Assembly: GCA_016709025.1 (NCBI GenBank)
Contig: JADJEQ010000046.1
Span: forward strand, 1 to 64,000
DNA length: 64,000 nucleotides
From: Bacteroidales bacterium
GTDB lineage: Bacteria; Bacteroidota; Bacteroidia; Bacteroidales; Lentimicrobiaceae
Direction: 5' to 3'
Shown: in pieces, positions 18,351-27,263 of the stretch
How the letters are laid out: each line of letters opens with the position of its first letter
How positions within the stretch are numbered: position 1 is the first letter of the stretch
Notes under the pieces: model-generated
Told to the model about the DNA's origin: nothing
The model's input: the letters and a program-made list of their open reading frames with translations, nothing else
The model's database searches: none
Translations under genes and position numbers: made by a program

Positions 18351-18980
18351 ATGTCGGATATACTTTTAATCCTGTTTGCCATTACCCTGATCTACATCGG
18401 GGTGGCCAACAGGTTGTTTACCTATATTTCGGTACTGGCATTTCAGGGAGTGCTGCTCTTTGGCATTGCCTTTATCAAACTCATTGAAATCAACACCCTC
18501 AACCTGGTTTTTGTGTTGCTTGAGACCATCATCTTTAAAACAATTGCGATTCCGATCTTTCTCAGAAGGGTCATCAAACGAAACCAGATCAAGCGTGAAG
18601 CCGAGCCCTATGTGTCCAATTTCGTCTCAGTGGTTATTATCACTGCAATCATTATTGGATCATTTTTATTATCCAATACCGTTCACGATGAACACCTTGA
18701 GAAAATGTTTTTCGTCATCGCGCTGTCATCACTTTTTACCGGGCTTTACATCATCGCCAGCCGCCGGAAGGTAATTACCCATGTAATGGGGTTTCTGATT
18801 ATCGAAAATGGTGTTTTTGTGCTTTCACTGGCGGTGGGTAATGAAATGCCCATGCTTGTGAACACCGGAATTCTGCTCGACATTTTTGTGAGTGTGCTGC
18901 TGCTGGGGATCTTCGTCAATAAAATCGGAGATGTGATTAAAGAACAGGATGTTGAATCGCTCAGTAGTTTAAAAGACTAA
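18351..18980 (+). CDS. HyfE-like membrane subunit
   Basis: 209 aa with about six to seven TM helices; the length fits HyfE (about 216 aa), whose part resembles NuoK. INTLNLVFVLLETIIFKTIAIPIFLRRV holds the conserved TM glutamate and lysine, and VMGFLIIENGVFVLSLAVG the second glutamate (NuoK-like). It lies between the HyfC-like and HyfF-like genes exactly as in hyf operons. Confidence 0.88.
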   Translation: MSDILLILFAITLIYIGVANRLFTYISVLAFQGVLLFGIAFIKLIEINTLNLVFVLLETIIFKTIAIPIFLRRVIKRNQIKREAEPYVSNFVSVVIITAIIIGSFLLSNTVHDEHLEKMFFVIALSSLFTGLYIIASRRKVITHVMGFLIIENGVFVLSLAVGNEMPMLVNTGILLDIFVSVLLLGIFVNKIGDVIKEQDVESLSSLKD

Positions 18981-18991
18981 AAAACAGAACT

Positions 18992-20416
18992 ATGATTGGA
19001 ATTTATCTTTCATCGGCTTTGGTCATTGCCCTGCTGCTCTTTTTTATCCGGCATACCGGGCTGAAATATGTGTTATTGGGCGTCTTTGGATTGTTACAGG
19101 CAGGATATGCTGTTTATGCATTTACCCACCAGAATATAGCCGACCTGGATTATTTTACGCCCGATGCCCTTGGGACGCTCTTCCTGATCGTATTGAGCAT
19201 CGTCACCATACCTGTATTGGTGCATAGTTACCTTTATTTTGTGCATCATCCTTACCTGCCGCGCGAGCAGGGCATGTATTACGCGTCCATGGTTATCCTG
19301 ATCACGGCGTTGAGCGCTGCCTATGTCTCCAACCATATAGGAATAACCTGGGTCTTTGTGGAGCTGACAACCCTGAGTGCTTCTGCTCTGATCTATCACC
19401 GGCGTAACATCCTCACGCTTGAAGGCACCTGGAAGTATATCTTTGTTTGTTCGATCAGTATTACCCTGGTCTTTATCGGAATTCTGTTCCTGAGTATTGC
19501 CATTCAGCAGGAAGGACTGAAAGATCTGACCTATGTGAGCCTGATGCAGAATGCCCCACTGCTCAATGTGTTCTGGTTAAAGCTGGCCTTCCTGTTTATT
19601 TTCACCGGATTTACGTCCAAGGCAGGGCTTGTGCCGATGTACACAGCCGGAATCGATGCCAAGGACAAGGCTCCCCACCCGGCCGGCGCGCTGTTCAGCA
19701 GTGTCCTGATGAACATCGGGTTTCTGGGGATTTTCAGGTTTTATGAAATTATCAGCCATACCTCCATCCATGGCTGGAGCAACAATGTGATGATCATTTC
19801 CGGCCTGGCTTCCGTGTTTGTTGCCACGGTTTACATGCTTAAAGTCAAGAACTTCAAACGCCTGATGGCATACTCCAGCGTTGAACATATGGGCCTGGTC
19901 ATTCTGGGCCTGGCTGCCGGGGGAATCGGTGCTTATGCCGCGATTCTGCACCTGGTATTGCATTCATTTGCCAAACCGGCGTTGTTTTTACAGTTCGGAC
20001 AACTAAACCGTACATTCAACAGCAAAAATATCTACCAGATGGGCGGATATTTTCGCCTGAACCCCACCGGAGCCATCGTGTTATTACTTGCTTTTTTTAC
20101 GGTCACAGCCATGCCTCCTTCCGGGATGTTTATCAGTGAATTCCTGATCTTCCGTTCGCTGTTTGAGGCCCGCCAGCTCTGGCTGCTTGTGGTGGTGCTC
20201 CTGTTGCTCACCTTTATCATCTGGGCATTCGGCAAGAATGTGTTCAGGATTCTGTTCACCAAACCGGTTGCCTTCGATGAATCAAAATTCGTCAGGATCA
20301 GGCCGGTAGAATCACTCAGCCAGTTTTTTCTACTCTTTATGGTTCTGTGGCTTGGCTTCAATCCTCCGGCCTTTATGATTGAGATGATTCAAACCGCCGT
20401 TGCTAATCTGCCTTGA
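18992..20416 (+). CDS. HyfF-like antiporter membrane subunit
   Basis: 474 aa, the third NuoL/M/N-type subunit of the operon. Key residues are present: WVFVELTTLSASALIYHRR (TM5 glutamate), TGFTSKAGLVPMYTAGIDAKDKAPHPAGALFSSVLMN (TM7 lysine) and LMAYSSVEHMGLVILGLAAG. HyfF of E. coli is about 526 aa. Its stop lies 5 bp before the most likely ATG of the next gene, suggesting coupled translation. Confidence 0.92.
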   Translation: MIGIYLSSALVIALLLFFIRHTGLKYVLLGVFGLLQAGYAVYAFTHQNIADLDYFTPDALGTLFLIVLSIVTIPVLVHSYLYFVHHPYLPREQGMYYASMVILITALSAAYVSNHIGITWVFVELTTLSASALIYHRRNILTLEGTWKYIFVCSISITLVFIGILFLSIAIQQEGLKDLTYVSLMQNAPLLNVFWLKLAFLFIFTGFTSKAGLVPMYTAGIDAKDKAPHPAGALFSSVLMNIGFLGIFRFYEIISHTSIHGWSNNVMIISGLASVFVATVYMLKVKNFKRLMAYSSVEHMGLVILGLAAGGIGAYAAILHLVLHSFAKPALFLQFGQLNRTFNSKNIYQMGGYFRLNPTGAIVLLLAFFTVTAMPPSGMFISEFLIFRSLFEARQLWLLVVVLLLLTFIIWAFGKNVFRILFTKPVAFDESKFVRIRPVESLSQFFLLFMVLWLGFNPPAFMIEMIQTAVANLP

Positions 20417-20421
20417 TAATT

Positions 20422-21921
20422 ATGAAAAAATCGATAGATATAACAAACAATCAGACCATACCCATTGCTTTAATCCCGGAGCTGGAGTATGCTGATTTTC
20501 TTGAATTCAACACGGCCCTGATGGCAGATGAAACCTGTCATTGTGTGCAGTATTTTGCTTATCGCCTGCCCGGAGCCATAAAACTTATCTGCTGCATGGC
20601 CAACGACCATGAGCACAACATCAGTGTCAGTTCGTCGCTGGTTAAACCCGATGCGCACCTTGTTTCGTTTACCCGGCACCATTTTTCATTTCATTTTTTC
20701 GAGCGGGAGATTCACGAAAACTTCGGGCTGCAATACACCGATCACCCCTGGTTAAAACCCGTCCGTTTTTCCTACAACAGGGCCGACCTGAAGCAACAGA
20801 TTGCCAATTATCCATTTTATCACATGGATAGTGAGGAGTTGCATGAAGTGGGTGTCGGACCGATCCATGCCGGTGTAATTGAACCGGGGCATTTCCGGTT
20901 TATCTGCAATGGCGAACAGATTTTGCACCTCGAAATTCAACTCGGGTATCAACACCGCGGCCTGGAGCAAATGATGCTGCAGAAGAAAACCCTGCTGCAA
21001 CGCACCATCCTGGCTGAATCCATTGCCGGGGATACGGTAGTGGGACATACTACGGCGTTTGCAAGCCTTTGGGAGAACCTGTGCGGTTTCACCCCCTCCG
21101 AAGACCTTGTTTTTGCACGCACCCTGGCCCTGGAATGGGAGCGCATCGCCATACATTCCGGCGACCTGAGCGCCATCGCGACCGACATTGCCTATCAGTT
21201 GGGCAGCAGCGTGTTCGGGAGACTGCGTACACCCATCATCAACGCTTTCCAGGAATGGTGCGGCAACCGCCTGGCCAAGAGCCTGATCCGACCGGGTTAT
21301 AACCGTTTCCCGTTTACTCCGGCTACGGAAGCTGTATTTACCAGGGTGTTGGATGCTTACCTGCCCGATTACACCGAAATGTTCGACCGGATGATCGACC
21401 TGCCCTCGGTGCTGGCCCGTCTCGAAAAAACCGGCGTGGTAAGCCGTGAACAGTCCCTGAGCATCGGAACCGTCGGAATGGGCGCGCGTGGAAGTGGCGT
21501 TGAGCGGGATATCCGGAAATCGCATCCATACCTTGGTTACAGCAAGATGGATCATAACCCTGTATTATTGACCAGTGGTGATGTGGATGCCCGCACCCGG
21601 CTGCGTGACCTTGAAATAAGACAATCGATCGGGTATGTGCGCGAAATGATGAAGAATATTCCTCCGGTCAGTCAGCCGGTTGCTTTGAATGAAACACCTG
21701 CTTCCGACAGCTTCAGTATTACTTTGGTTGAAGGCTGGCGGGGTGAGATCTGCCATTGTGCCCTCACCGGGCCGGATGGGAAACTGATCGCTTACAAAAT
21801 CAAGGATCCGTCGGTACATAACTGGCTCGCGTTGGCACTGGCCGTCCGCAACAACGAGATATCTGACTTTCCGATCTGTAACAAGAGCTTTAACCTGAGT
21901 TACTGCGGACACGATCTTTAA
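20422..21921 (+). CDS. HyfG/NuoCD-like large subunit without NiFe ligands (Ehr type)
   Basis: 499 aa. The N-terminal NuoC-like domain (about 15-125; FEREIHENFGLQYTDHPW) is fused to a NuoD/hydrogenase large-subunit domain as in HyfG/HycE. Family motifs VGPIHAGVIEPGHFRF (143-160) and LGYQHRGLE (174-182) are well kept. Where a NiFe enzyme has RxCGxC, this protein has AESIAGDTVVGH (198-209). At the C-terminus, instead of DPCxxC, it has FPICNKSFNLSYCGHDL (Cys486 and Cys495, eight residues apart). No NiFe site can form, and there is no C-terminal peptide for maturation. Established knowledge: this pattern defines Ehr complexes, whose reaction is not known to me. ATG at 20422 preferred over TTG at 20413. 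Confidence 0.9.
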   Translation: MKKSIDITNNQTIPIALIPELEYADFLEFNTALMADETCHCVQYFAYRLPGAIKLICCMANDHEHNISVSSSLVKPDAHLVSFTRHHFSFHFFEREIHENFGLQYTDHPWLKPVRFSYNRADLKQQIANYPFYHMDSEELHEVGVGPIHAGVIEPGHFRFICNGEQILHLEIQLGYQHRGLEQMMLQKKTLLQRTILAESIAGDTVVGHTTAFASLWENLCGFTPSEDLVFARTLALEWERIAIHSGDLSAIATDIAYQLGSSVFGRLRTPIINAFQEWCGNRLAKSLIRPGYNRFPFTPATEAVFTRVLDAYLPDYTEMFDRMIDLPSVLARLEKTGVVSREQSLSIGTVGMGARGSGVERDIRKSHPYLGYSKMDHNPVLLTSGDVDARTRLRDLEIRQSIGYVREMMKNIPPVSQPVALNETPASDSFSITLVEGWRGEICHCALTGPDGKLIAYKIKDPSVHNWLALALAVRNNEISDFPICNKSFNLSYCGHDL

Positions 21922-22304
21922 CAAATGATCAGAACTCACAATTGTACGGGGGAAAATATTTCAGTATTGGGGAATAACTGATAATATAGCACCCGGGCAT
22001 AATTCCCGAATAATACCTGACTTTCTTTTTTTGACACCAATTCTCCAAAAACACTAAAAACACCAACTTATGTATCTGATTTATTATAATTTTGGTGGTT
22101 TGGAGATTGAGGGCCGATAATTAATTAACAATACTCCGTTAATGTTTTTAATACTTGATTTTCAGGGCATTTAAAAATTGATTTGTAGTTTTAAATAATT
22201 TAATCAACACTTTGCGTCCTTGCGTCCTTGCGTGATTCTTAAAAATTGCCGGACTATTTCAGATAACAATTAGTCGAATTCAGGAAAATTAAACACCCAC
22301 AGCC
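21922..22304. repeat. Repeat-bearing gap inside the operon
   Basis: 383 bp between large and small subunit genes, where other junctions are under 20 bp. It holds an imperfect inverted repeat (GACACCAATTCTCCAAAAACAC near 22035 against TTGGTGGTTTGGAGATTG near 22096) and the microsatellite GCGTCCTT x2-3 at about 22211-22233. The same GACACC...CACTAAAACACC family recurs at about 27374-27480 and about 56150. No ORF and no clear promoter. Confidence 0.6.
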
Positions 22305-23072
22305 ATGTTGCCAGAACTTAAAATACTATTCCATCAGGGCAAACAATACATTCCGGACGTCACCACCGTTGAAGTCCCGGGCATTTTCCGCGGAAGACCG
22401 GTCATCAGTGAGGTCCCGGTTGATCAGGAGGCATTGGTGAAATGCTGTCCCACAGGAGCCATACAAGCAGGACCGAAGCTGAGCCTCGACCTGGGAAAAT
22501 GTTTGTTTTGCGGGGAGTGTGCCGAAAGATTTCCGGATAAAATCAGGTTTACCAGGGATTACAAGCTTGCCTCCAATTCCCGCCAGGGATTGCTGGTGGT
22601 TGAAGGGGAGGATCGCCCGGTGTACATCGACCCCACATTGGTGCGCAGGGAAATCACCCGTCTGTTCAGTGGCTCACTTAAACTGAGGCAGGTTTCCGCG
22701 GGGGGCGACAACAGCTGCGAATGGGAACTGAATGCCGCGGGCAATGTTCAGTTTGATATGGGCCGTTTCGGGATTGAATTTGTGGCCTCACCCCGCCATG
22801 CCGACGGCATCGTGATTACCGGGCCAATCACGCAGAATATGGCCGAACCCTTACAGATATGCTACGATGCAACGCCTTCACCGAAGATCATCATCCTTGC
22901 CGGTGTGGATGCCATCAGCGGGGGAATCTTTGCCGGCAGCCCGGCCCTCGACAGGAGCTTCCTGGAAAAATACCACATCGACCTGTATATTCCCGGAAAC
23001 CCGGTACATCCGCTGAACTTTATCAATGGGGTGCTGGGGCTGATTAGAAGCGGGAAAAGAAGCAAAAAGTAG
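22305..23072 (+). CDS. Ferredoxin-NuoB-like fusion small subunit with lost proximal cluster
   Basis: 255 aa joining what are HyfH and HyfI in E. coli. The ferredoxin part keeps one 4Fe-4S set: Cys48 in KCCPTGAI plus Cys66, Cys69 and Cys72 (CLFCGEC); the usual second set is missing. The NuoB-like part (about 115-250) aligns through MGRFGIEFVASPRHADGIVITGPIT and AISGGIF. Of four N2-type ligands only Cys138 (DNSCEWEL) remains: the partner is Asp135, the GxC cysteine is Asp202 (AGVDAISGG) and the YIPGCP cysteine is Asn232 (YIPGNP). So the electron wire to the large subunit appears broken. Separated from the large subunit by a 383 bp repeat gap, but clearly part of the same complex. Confidence 0.9.
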   Translation: MLPELKILFHQGKQYIPDVTTVEVPGIFRGRPVISEVPVDQEALVKCCPTGAIQAGPKLSLDLGKCLFCGECAERFPDKIRFTRDYKLASNSRQGLLVVEGEDRPVYIDPTLVRREITRLFSGSLKLRQVSAGGDNSCEWELNAAGNVQFDMGRFGIEFVASPRHADGIVITGPITQNMAEPLQICYDATPSPKIIILAGVDAISGGIFAGSPALDRSFLEKYHIDLYIPGNPVHPLNFINGVLGLIRSGKRSKK

Positions 23073-24007
23073 GTGTGCAGAAGGGGGCTTGAATTCTTGT
23101 TCGGAGGCTTTCCATCATTTTAGAAGGCGCAGTCTGGACTTGGCATCAGTTTACACTGCCTTATGGTACTCATTTTCAATTTGTTGCCATCTGGCTGGCT
23201 TTCTCTATCATTGTCAAAGCTTCTTTGCCACAAAGATAAAGATCAGGCGCAGTTATCAGAGAGAAAAGATGCTCATGGCCGTTGGCTTAAAAGAAATACT
23301 AAGTCCTCAACAGCTATTTCATATCCAAAGTTTCCTTATATGAAATTTTTTTAAAGCTACTAAAATTGTCAAATTGATTTAGCATGAGGTGAGCCAATTT
23401 CCATTCCAATTTAAATTTTACAAAAGAGATGAGTCCACAACAACAGAACTTTTTAAGGTCAGCCAAATTGTCTTAATATTACCAGTTTCCCTTTGTCCAT
23501 CTTTAAAATACCAATTTAATCCCCGTTCACACTTTTGGGCCTTGGATAATAAAAGAAATTTTTCAACCTTGGAGGCCATCTATCCAATGTCAGGACAAAA
23601 ATAATTTGAGTCCGATGAAATCAAATCTTATATTTCTTATGACGATTGAGGAATCTAATTTGGAAAGTTTACAAGTCACGTAATAAGAATTAATAAATGA
23701 ATAGACACCTTGTATGACTTATTCTCATAAATGTTCCTAAGATTACAGGATATAAAAGAAAGAATTTTTTTTTTTTAATGTTAATTAACGAACAGGATTC
23801 GTTAACGGTTGTTTTTCGAAATTTGAGTGTTTTATTTGACGGAATAAAATTTCTTTTAATGGTAACTAAAAGTAATTGTGCGGAATGCTATTTCAACGGT
23901 GAGAACTGATAATGTTCTATAATTAGTGAATCTGCCGTGTATTTGTGGCGCCAGTTAGGAAAATGGGCATATTGATGGAAGGTCAAGCGGTGAAAATAGG
24001 ACGAATA
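23073..24007. other. AT-rich stretch without a convincing gene
   Basis: About 930 bp visibly richer in A and T than its surroundings. Only short frames (84, 71 and 63 codons) occur, none with a recognisable motif or promoter. It could be decayed coding DNA or acquired sequence; I could not identify an ancestor in any frame. A poly-T run of 13 is at about 23766-23778. Confidence 0.5.
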
Positions 24008-24030
24008 GGCACAAGTCACAGACTTGCGCC
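24008..24030. repeat. 23 bp imperfect palindrome, GGCRCAAGTC family
   Basis: GGCACAAGTC - ACA - GACTTGCGCC. The same element occurs five more times between 61473 and 62086. Confidence 0.65.
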
Positions 24031-24113
24031 GGCATTTTGAGAAATTGCGGCCGAGGTCAAATACTTGCACCAACGTTGTAATTGTCCGTGAAAAAGGGCC
24101 CTGGCCTTATATT

Positions 24114-24159
24114 AAAAGAGCTGTAGGGACACGACATGTCGTGTCCCTACAGCTCTTTT
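24114..24159. repeat. 46 bp perfect palindrome, GTAGGGACACGACA core
   Basis: Half site AAAAGAGCT + GTAGGGACACGACA followed by its exact complement; axis between 24136 and 24137. The 28 bp core is shared with the palindromes at 32754-32805 and 54606-54653, while the outer 9 bp on each side are unique to this locus yet still symmetric. It lies 52 bp past the M3 peptidase stop and may act as a terminator hairpin (followed by TTTTTT). Confidence 0.85.
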
Positions 24160-24210
24160 TTGCTACGACGTCTTTATACGTTTCACATATCAGGAAACTT
24201 TGGTTGAAAA

Positions 24211-26334
24211 CTATTTCAATCCCCGTTTCCTGAGCAAAGGTTCGATGGATGGTTCCTGTCCCCTGAATTTCTTGTACTGAACCATGCCTTCATCATCGCC
24301 ATTCTCAGAAAGGCAATTCTTGCGGAAACTGGCAGCCAGGTCTTTGTTGAAGATATCGCCCGATTGTTTGAAATAGTCAAACGCATCGGCATCGAGCACG
24401 GCTGCCCACAGATATACATAATAACCTGCAGCATAGCCACCGTCGAAAATATGTGCAAAGTAGGTGGTACGGTAACGTGGCCATATTTCGCTGATCAGGC
24501 CGATCTTGTCCATGGCGGCTTTTTCAAATGCAACCACATCGCCGACTTCGGCCGGGGTACCCAGTTTGTGATAATCCATATCGAGGATGGAGGCTGCTAT
24601 GTATTCAACATTATCAAAGCCCTGGTTAAAGAGTCCGCTGTTCTGTATCTTGCTGATTAAGGCATCGGGAATTACTTCCCCTGTTTTGTAATGTTTGGCA
24701 TACATGCGCAAAACTTCAGGCTCCGATGCCCAGTTTTCCATTACCTGCGACGGTAACTCTACATAGTCCTGCGGAACGTTGCCGGCTGTGCGGGTATATT
24801 TTCCGGTAGTGAACAAGCCGTGCAGGGCGTGTCCGAATTCATGGAACAGGGTAGAAGTCTCGTCCCAGTTAAGCAGGGCAGGGGTATCGCCGGTAGGAGG
24901 GGTGAAATTACAGACGATGGAGATAACCGGATCCACCTTCTTGCCGTTTTCCCATCCGGAAGCCCTGAAATCGGTACACCAGGCGCCACCGCCCTTTGAA
25001 TCACGGGGATAATAATCGAGGTAAAGGATGCCAAGATGCGCGCCATCGGCTTCCTTCACTTCAAAGGTTTCAACATCCTGCTGGTAAACCGGCAGATCGG
25101 TAACTTTGGTAAAGGTGATGCCGTATAGTTTCCCGGCAACGGCGAACATGCCTTCGCGTACATTGTCAAGGCTGAAGTATGGTTTCAGTTCGTTCTCATC
25201 GAGATCATATTTCTGCTTGCGCAGTTTTTCGGCATAAAACCACCAATCCCACGATTCCAGTTTAAAGCCGGCGCCTTCCTTGTCGGCAATTTTCTGCATT
25301 TCGGCAAGTTCTGCTTTCGCTACCGGAACGGCAGCAGCCATCAGCTTATTGAGGAACTCATCCACATTGGCCGTTGTTTTAGCCATATTTTCGTCGATCA
25401 CATAGGCAGCATAGTTATCATAACCCAGTAATTTTGCCTTTTCAGCGCGCAGCCTGATCATGTCGGTAACCACCTGCTTGTTGTCGTTGGCATTGCCGTT
25501 GTTGCCCCGCATAAAATAACCGGTGTAGATTTTTTCGCGCAGTTCACGGTTTTTCGCATATTGAAGGAAAGGGATCATGCTGGGTTTCGAAAGGGTGAAT
25601 ACCCATTTGCCATCCTTGCCGGCTGCTTTGGCAGTTTCGGCTGCAGCTGAAATCACGCCTTCGGGCAAACCATCGAGGTCGGCCTTGTTTTCAATCACCA
25701 GTTGAAAGTTTTTGTTGGTTTCGGCAAGCAGATTGTCACCAAAATTAATGGCCAGCATGGAGAGTTGCTCATTGATTTTCCTCAGCTGTGCCTGCTGATC
25801 TGCGGACAGGTTAGCTCCCTGACGCTCAAAATCGCGGTAGTGTTTTTCAACCAGGCGCACCTGCTGTGCATCGAGTCCCGATTCGCTGCGTTTGTCATAA
25901 ACTGCCTTGATCCGTCCGAACAGTTTGGCATTCATCGAGATATCATCGTTGTGCTTCGAAAGCAGCGGGGATACCTTTTTTGCAATCTCCTGCATCTGAT
26001 CATTGGTATTCGCCTCGTTCACGTTGAAAAATACCTTGCCTACCTTAGTAAGAAGTTTACCTGATTTGTCGAAGGCCAGCACTGTATTTTCAAAAGTCGG
26101 CGCATCGGCGCTGCCGGTAATGGCTTCAATTTCAGCATCGTGTTGTTTGATGCCTTCGATAAAGGCCGGAAGATAGTGTGAGGTGTCGATTTTATCGAAA
26201 GGAGGCACCTGGAAGGGGGTAGTGTACTCGGCGAAGAAAGGATTGGAGGAATCCTGTTCAGCTTTTTGTCCGTTTTTGCAGCTTGCGAAAGCCAGTAAAG
26301 CAACTGAAAGCATCAGCAGCAGGGAGTTTTTCAT
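24211..26334 (-). CDS. dcp: M3 family metallopeptidase (peptidyl-dipeptidase Dcp-like lipoprotein)
   Basis: 707 aa zinc peptidase of the thimet oligopeptidase family. The zinc motif is H498-E499-F-G-H502 in LFHEFGHALHGLF, with the third ligand glutamate in the following SQVMENWASEPEVL. The signal MKNSLLLMLSVALLAFASC ends in a lipobox-like cysteine, so it should be periplasmic or outer-membrane attached, trimming peptides two residues at a time from the C-terminus (Dcp) or acting as an oligopeptidase. Length fits Dcp (about 680-700). Within this protease-rich region it could finish peptides released by the secreted endopeptidases; that link is inference. Monocistronic. Confidence 0.92.
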   Translation of the reverse strand: MKNSLLLMLSVALLAFASCKNGQKAEQDSSNPFFAEYTTPFQVPPFDKIDTSHYLPAFIEGIKQHDAEIEAITGSADAPTFENTVLAFDKSGKLLTKVGKVFFNVNEANTNDQMQEIAKKVSPLLSKHNDDISMNAKLFGRIKAVYDKRSESGLDAQQVRLVEKHYRDFERQGANLSADQQAQLRKINEQLSMLAINFGDNLLAETNKNFQLVIENKADLDGLPEGVISAAAETAKAAGKDGKWVFTLSKPSMIPFLQYAKNRELREKIYTGYFMRGNNGNANDNKQVVTDMIRLRAEKAKLLGYDNYAAYVIDENMAKTTANVDEFLNKLMAAAVPVAKAELAEMQKIADKEGAGFKLESWDWWFYAEKLRKQKYDLDENELKPYFSLDNVREGMFAVAGKLYGITFTKVTDLPVYQQDVETFEVKEADGAHLGILYLDYYPRDSKGGGAWCTDFRASGWENGKKVDPVISIVCNFTPPTGDTPALLNWDETSTLFHEFGHALHGLFTTGKYTRTAGNVPQDYVELPSQVMENWASEPEVLRMYAKHYKTGEVIPDALISKIQNSGLFNQGFDNVEYIAASILDMDYHKLGTPAEVGDVVAFEKAAMDKIGLISEIWPRYRTTYFAHIFDGGYAAGYYVYLWAAVLDADAFDYFKQSGDIFNKDLAASFRKNCLSENGDDEGMVQYKKFRGQEPSIEPLLRKRGLK

Positions 26335-26612
26335 GGTGAATAAATGATTTGATGATTAAAAAATCGTTTGGAATATAGGTGCAAATGTATAAGGTAAAGT
26401 GGTAATAACAAGTAAAATAGAGGGATTTTAATTGGCTCTGCCAGGAATCCTGTTGATAAGTACTGCTGATAATTATTAACTCAGTGGTCCTCTGTGGATT
26501 CTTAGTTAAATAATAAATTTACACAGAGTTACACAGAGGCATCACAGAGATACACAGAGCTTTTCTATTTCAATTGCAGGGCCGGGCTTGTCAGATCTTT
26601 TTCAACCGGCAC
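26335..26612. repeat. Spacer with ACACAGAG microsatellite
   Basis: Units TTACACAGAG, TTACACAGAG, GCATCACAGAG and ATACACAGAG at about 26519-26560, with an oppositely oriented CTCTGTGGATTCTTA at about 26491. No gene seen. Confidence 0.55.
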
Positions 26613-27251
26613 TCATAGATTGGTTTCCTTGCCAATAAATGTATTCCGTGCAATATTCCCGATCAGGTTGGTGGCATATACATCAATGGATCCGCTGATA
26701 ATTCCTCCGGCCAGCGGGATGGCTTTTCCGAGGTTGATGGCTCCCCGGCTGCCTGTTTTCGAGAGTAGCAGAAATCCTACCTTCCGGTTAATGGCTATGA
26801 GGGTGCTTTCTGAAATCCTTCCGATCATCTGGGCGGTAAGCCGGGTTCCAATGTTTATCCCGATCTCCTGAAGGATGTCTTTGGCCATATTTCCGGCAAG
26901 GCAGGCATATACCAGTGATTTTACCCGGTCGTCGCGGACATCTTGTCCGCCCATAACGGCGATGGCTGCGATCATACGCACCTGGAAGTAGAGCACGCTC
27001 ATCAGGTTGGCGGGTATGGCCACCGGTAAAGTTGCAAATCCGCCAAGGCCGGTAATAAATCCGCTTGAACCGGCTTTGGCATTTTGCCAGCGGATCAGCG
27101 AATTTACCTGTTCTGTGAGGGTGCCTTCCTGCTTCAGATAACTTCTGGCGAGATCTGCAGCAGTATCTGTACCGGGTAAGCCCGAAATTGCTTTTTCGTA
27201 AGCAAAGTCAAGCGCCTGCATAAAGATCTGTGGGGTTAGTTTATTCGCCAT
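26613..27251 (-). CDS. EcsC-family protein
   Basis: 212 aa from MANKLTPQIF. It matches the EcsC family (named after B. subtilis EcsC, next to an ABC transporter; molecular role unclear): an N-terminal helical part, then GGFATLPVAIPANLMSVLYFQVRMIAAIAVMGG, the signature amphipathic/hydrophobic segment, and a glycine-rich C-terminal LGKAIPLAGGIISGSIDVYATNLIG. The open frame extends 21 codons upstream, but these encode only (Asn-Leu)n from a hexamer repeat, so I start at 27251. No transporter partner is adjacent. Confidence 0.85.
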   Translation of the reverse strand: MANKLTPQIFMQALDFAYEKAISGLPGTDTAADLARSYLKQEGTLTEQVNSLIRWQNAKAGSSGFITGLGGFATLPVAIPANLMSVLYFQVRMIAAIAVMGGQDVRDDRVKSLVYACLAGNMAKDILQEIGINIGTRLTAQMIGRISESTLIAINRKVGFLLLSKTGSRGAINLGKAIPLAGGIISGSIDVYATNLIGNIARNTFIGKETNL

Positions 27252-27263
27252 CAGGGTGTTGTT

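Noticed and set aside
20752..21555. 267-codon frame opposite the large subunit gene
   Set aside because: Shadow of the HyfG-like gene on the other strand, with no recognisable domain.
13391..23072. Functional formate hydrogenlyase / hydrogenase 4
   Set aside because: Gene order is hyf-like, but NiFe ligands and three proximal-cluster ligands are absent, and no hyp maturation genes, endopeptidase or formate dehydrogenase are in the window.
13391..23072. NADH:quinone oxidoreductase (complex I)
   Set aside because: No NuoE/F/G, A or J genes; membrane subunits have HyfB/C/E/F features and the large subunit has the hydrogenase-4-type NuoC-NuoD fusion.
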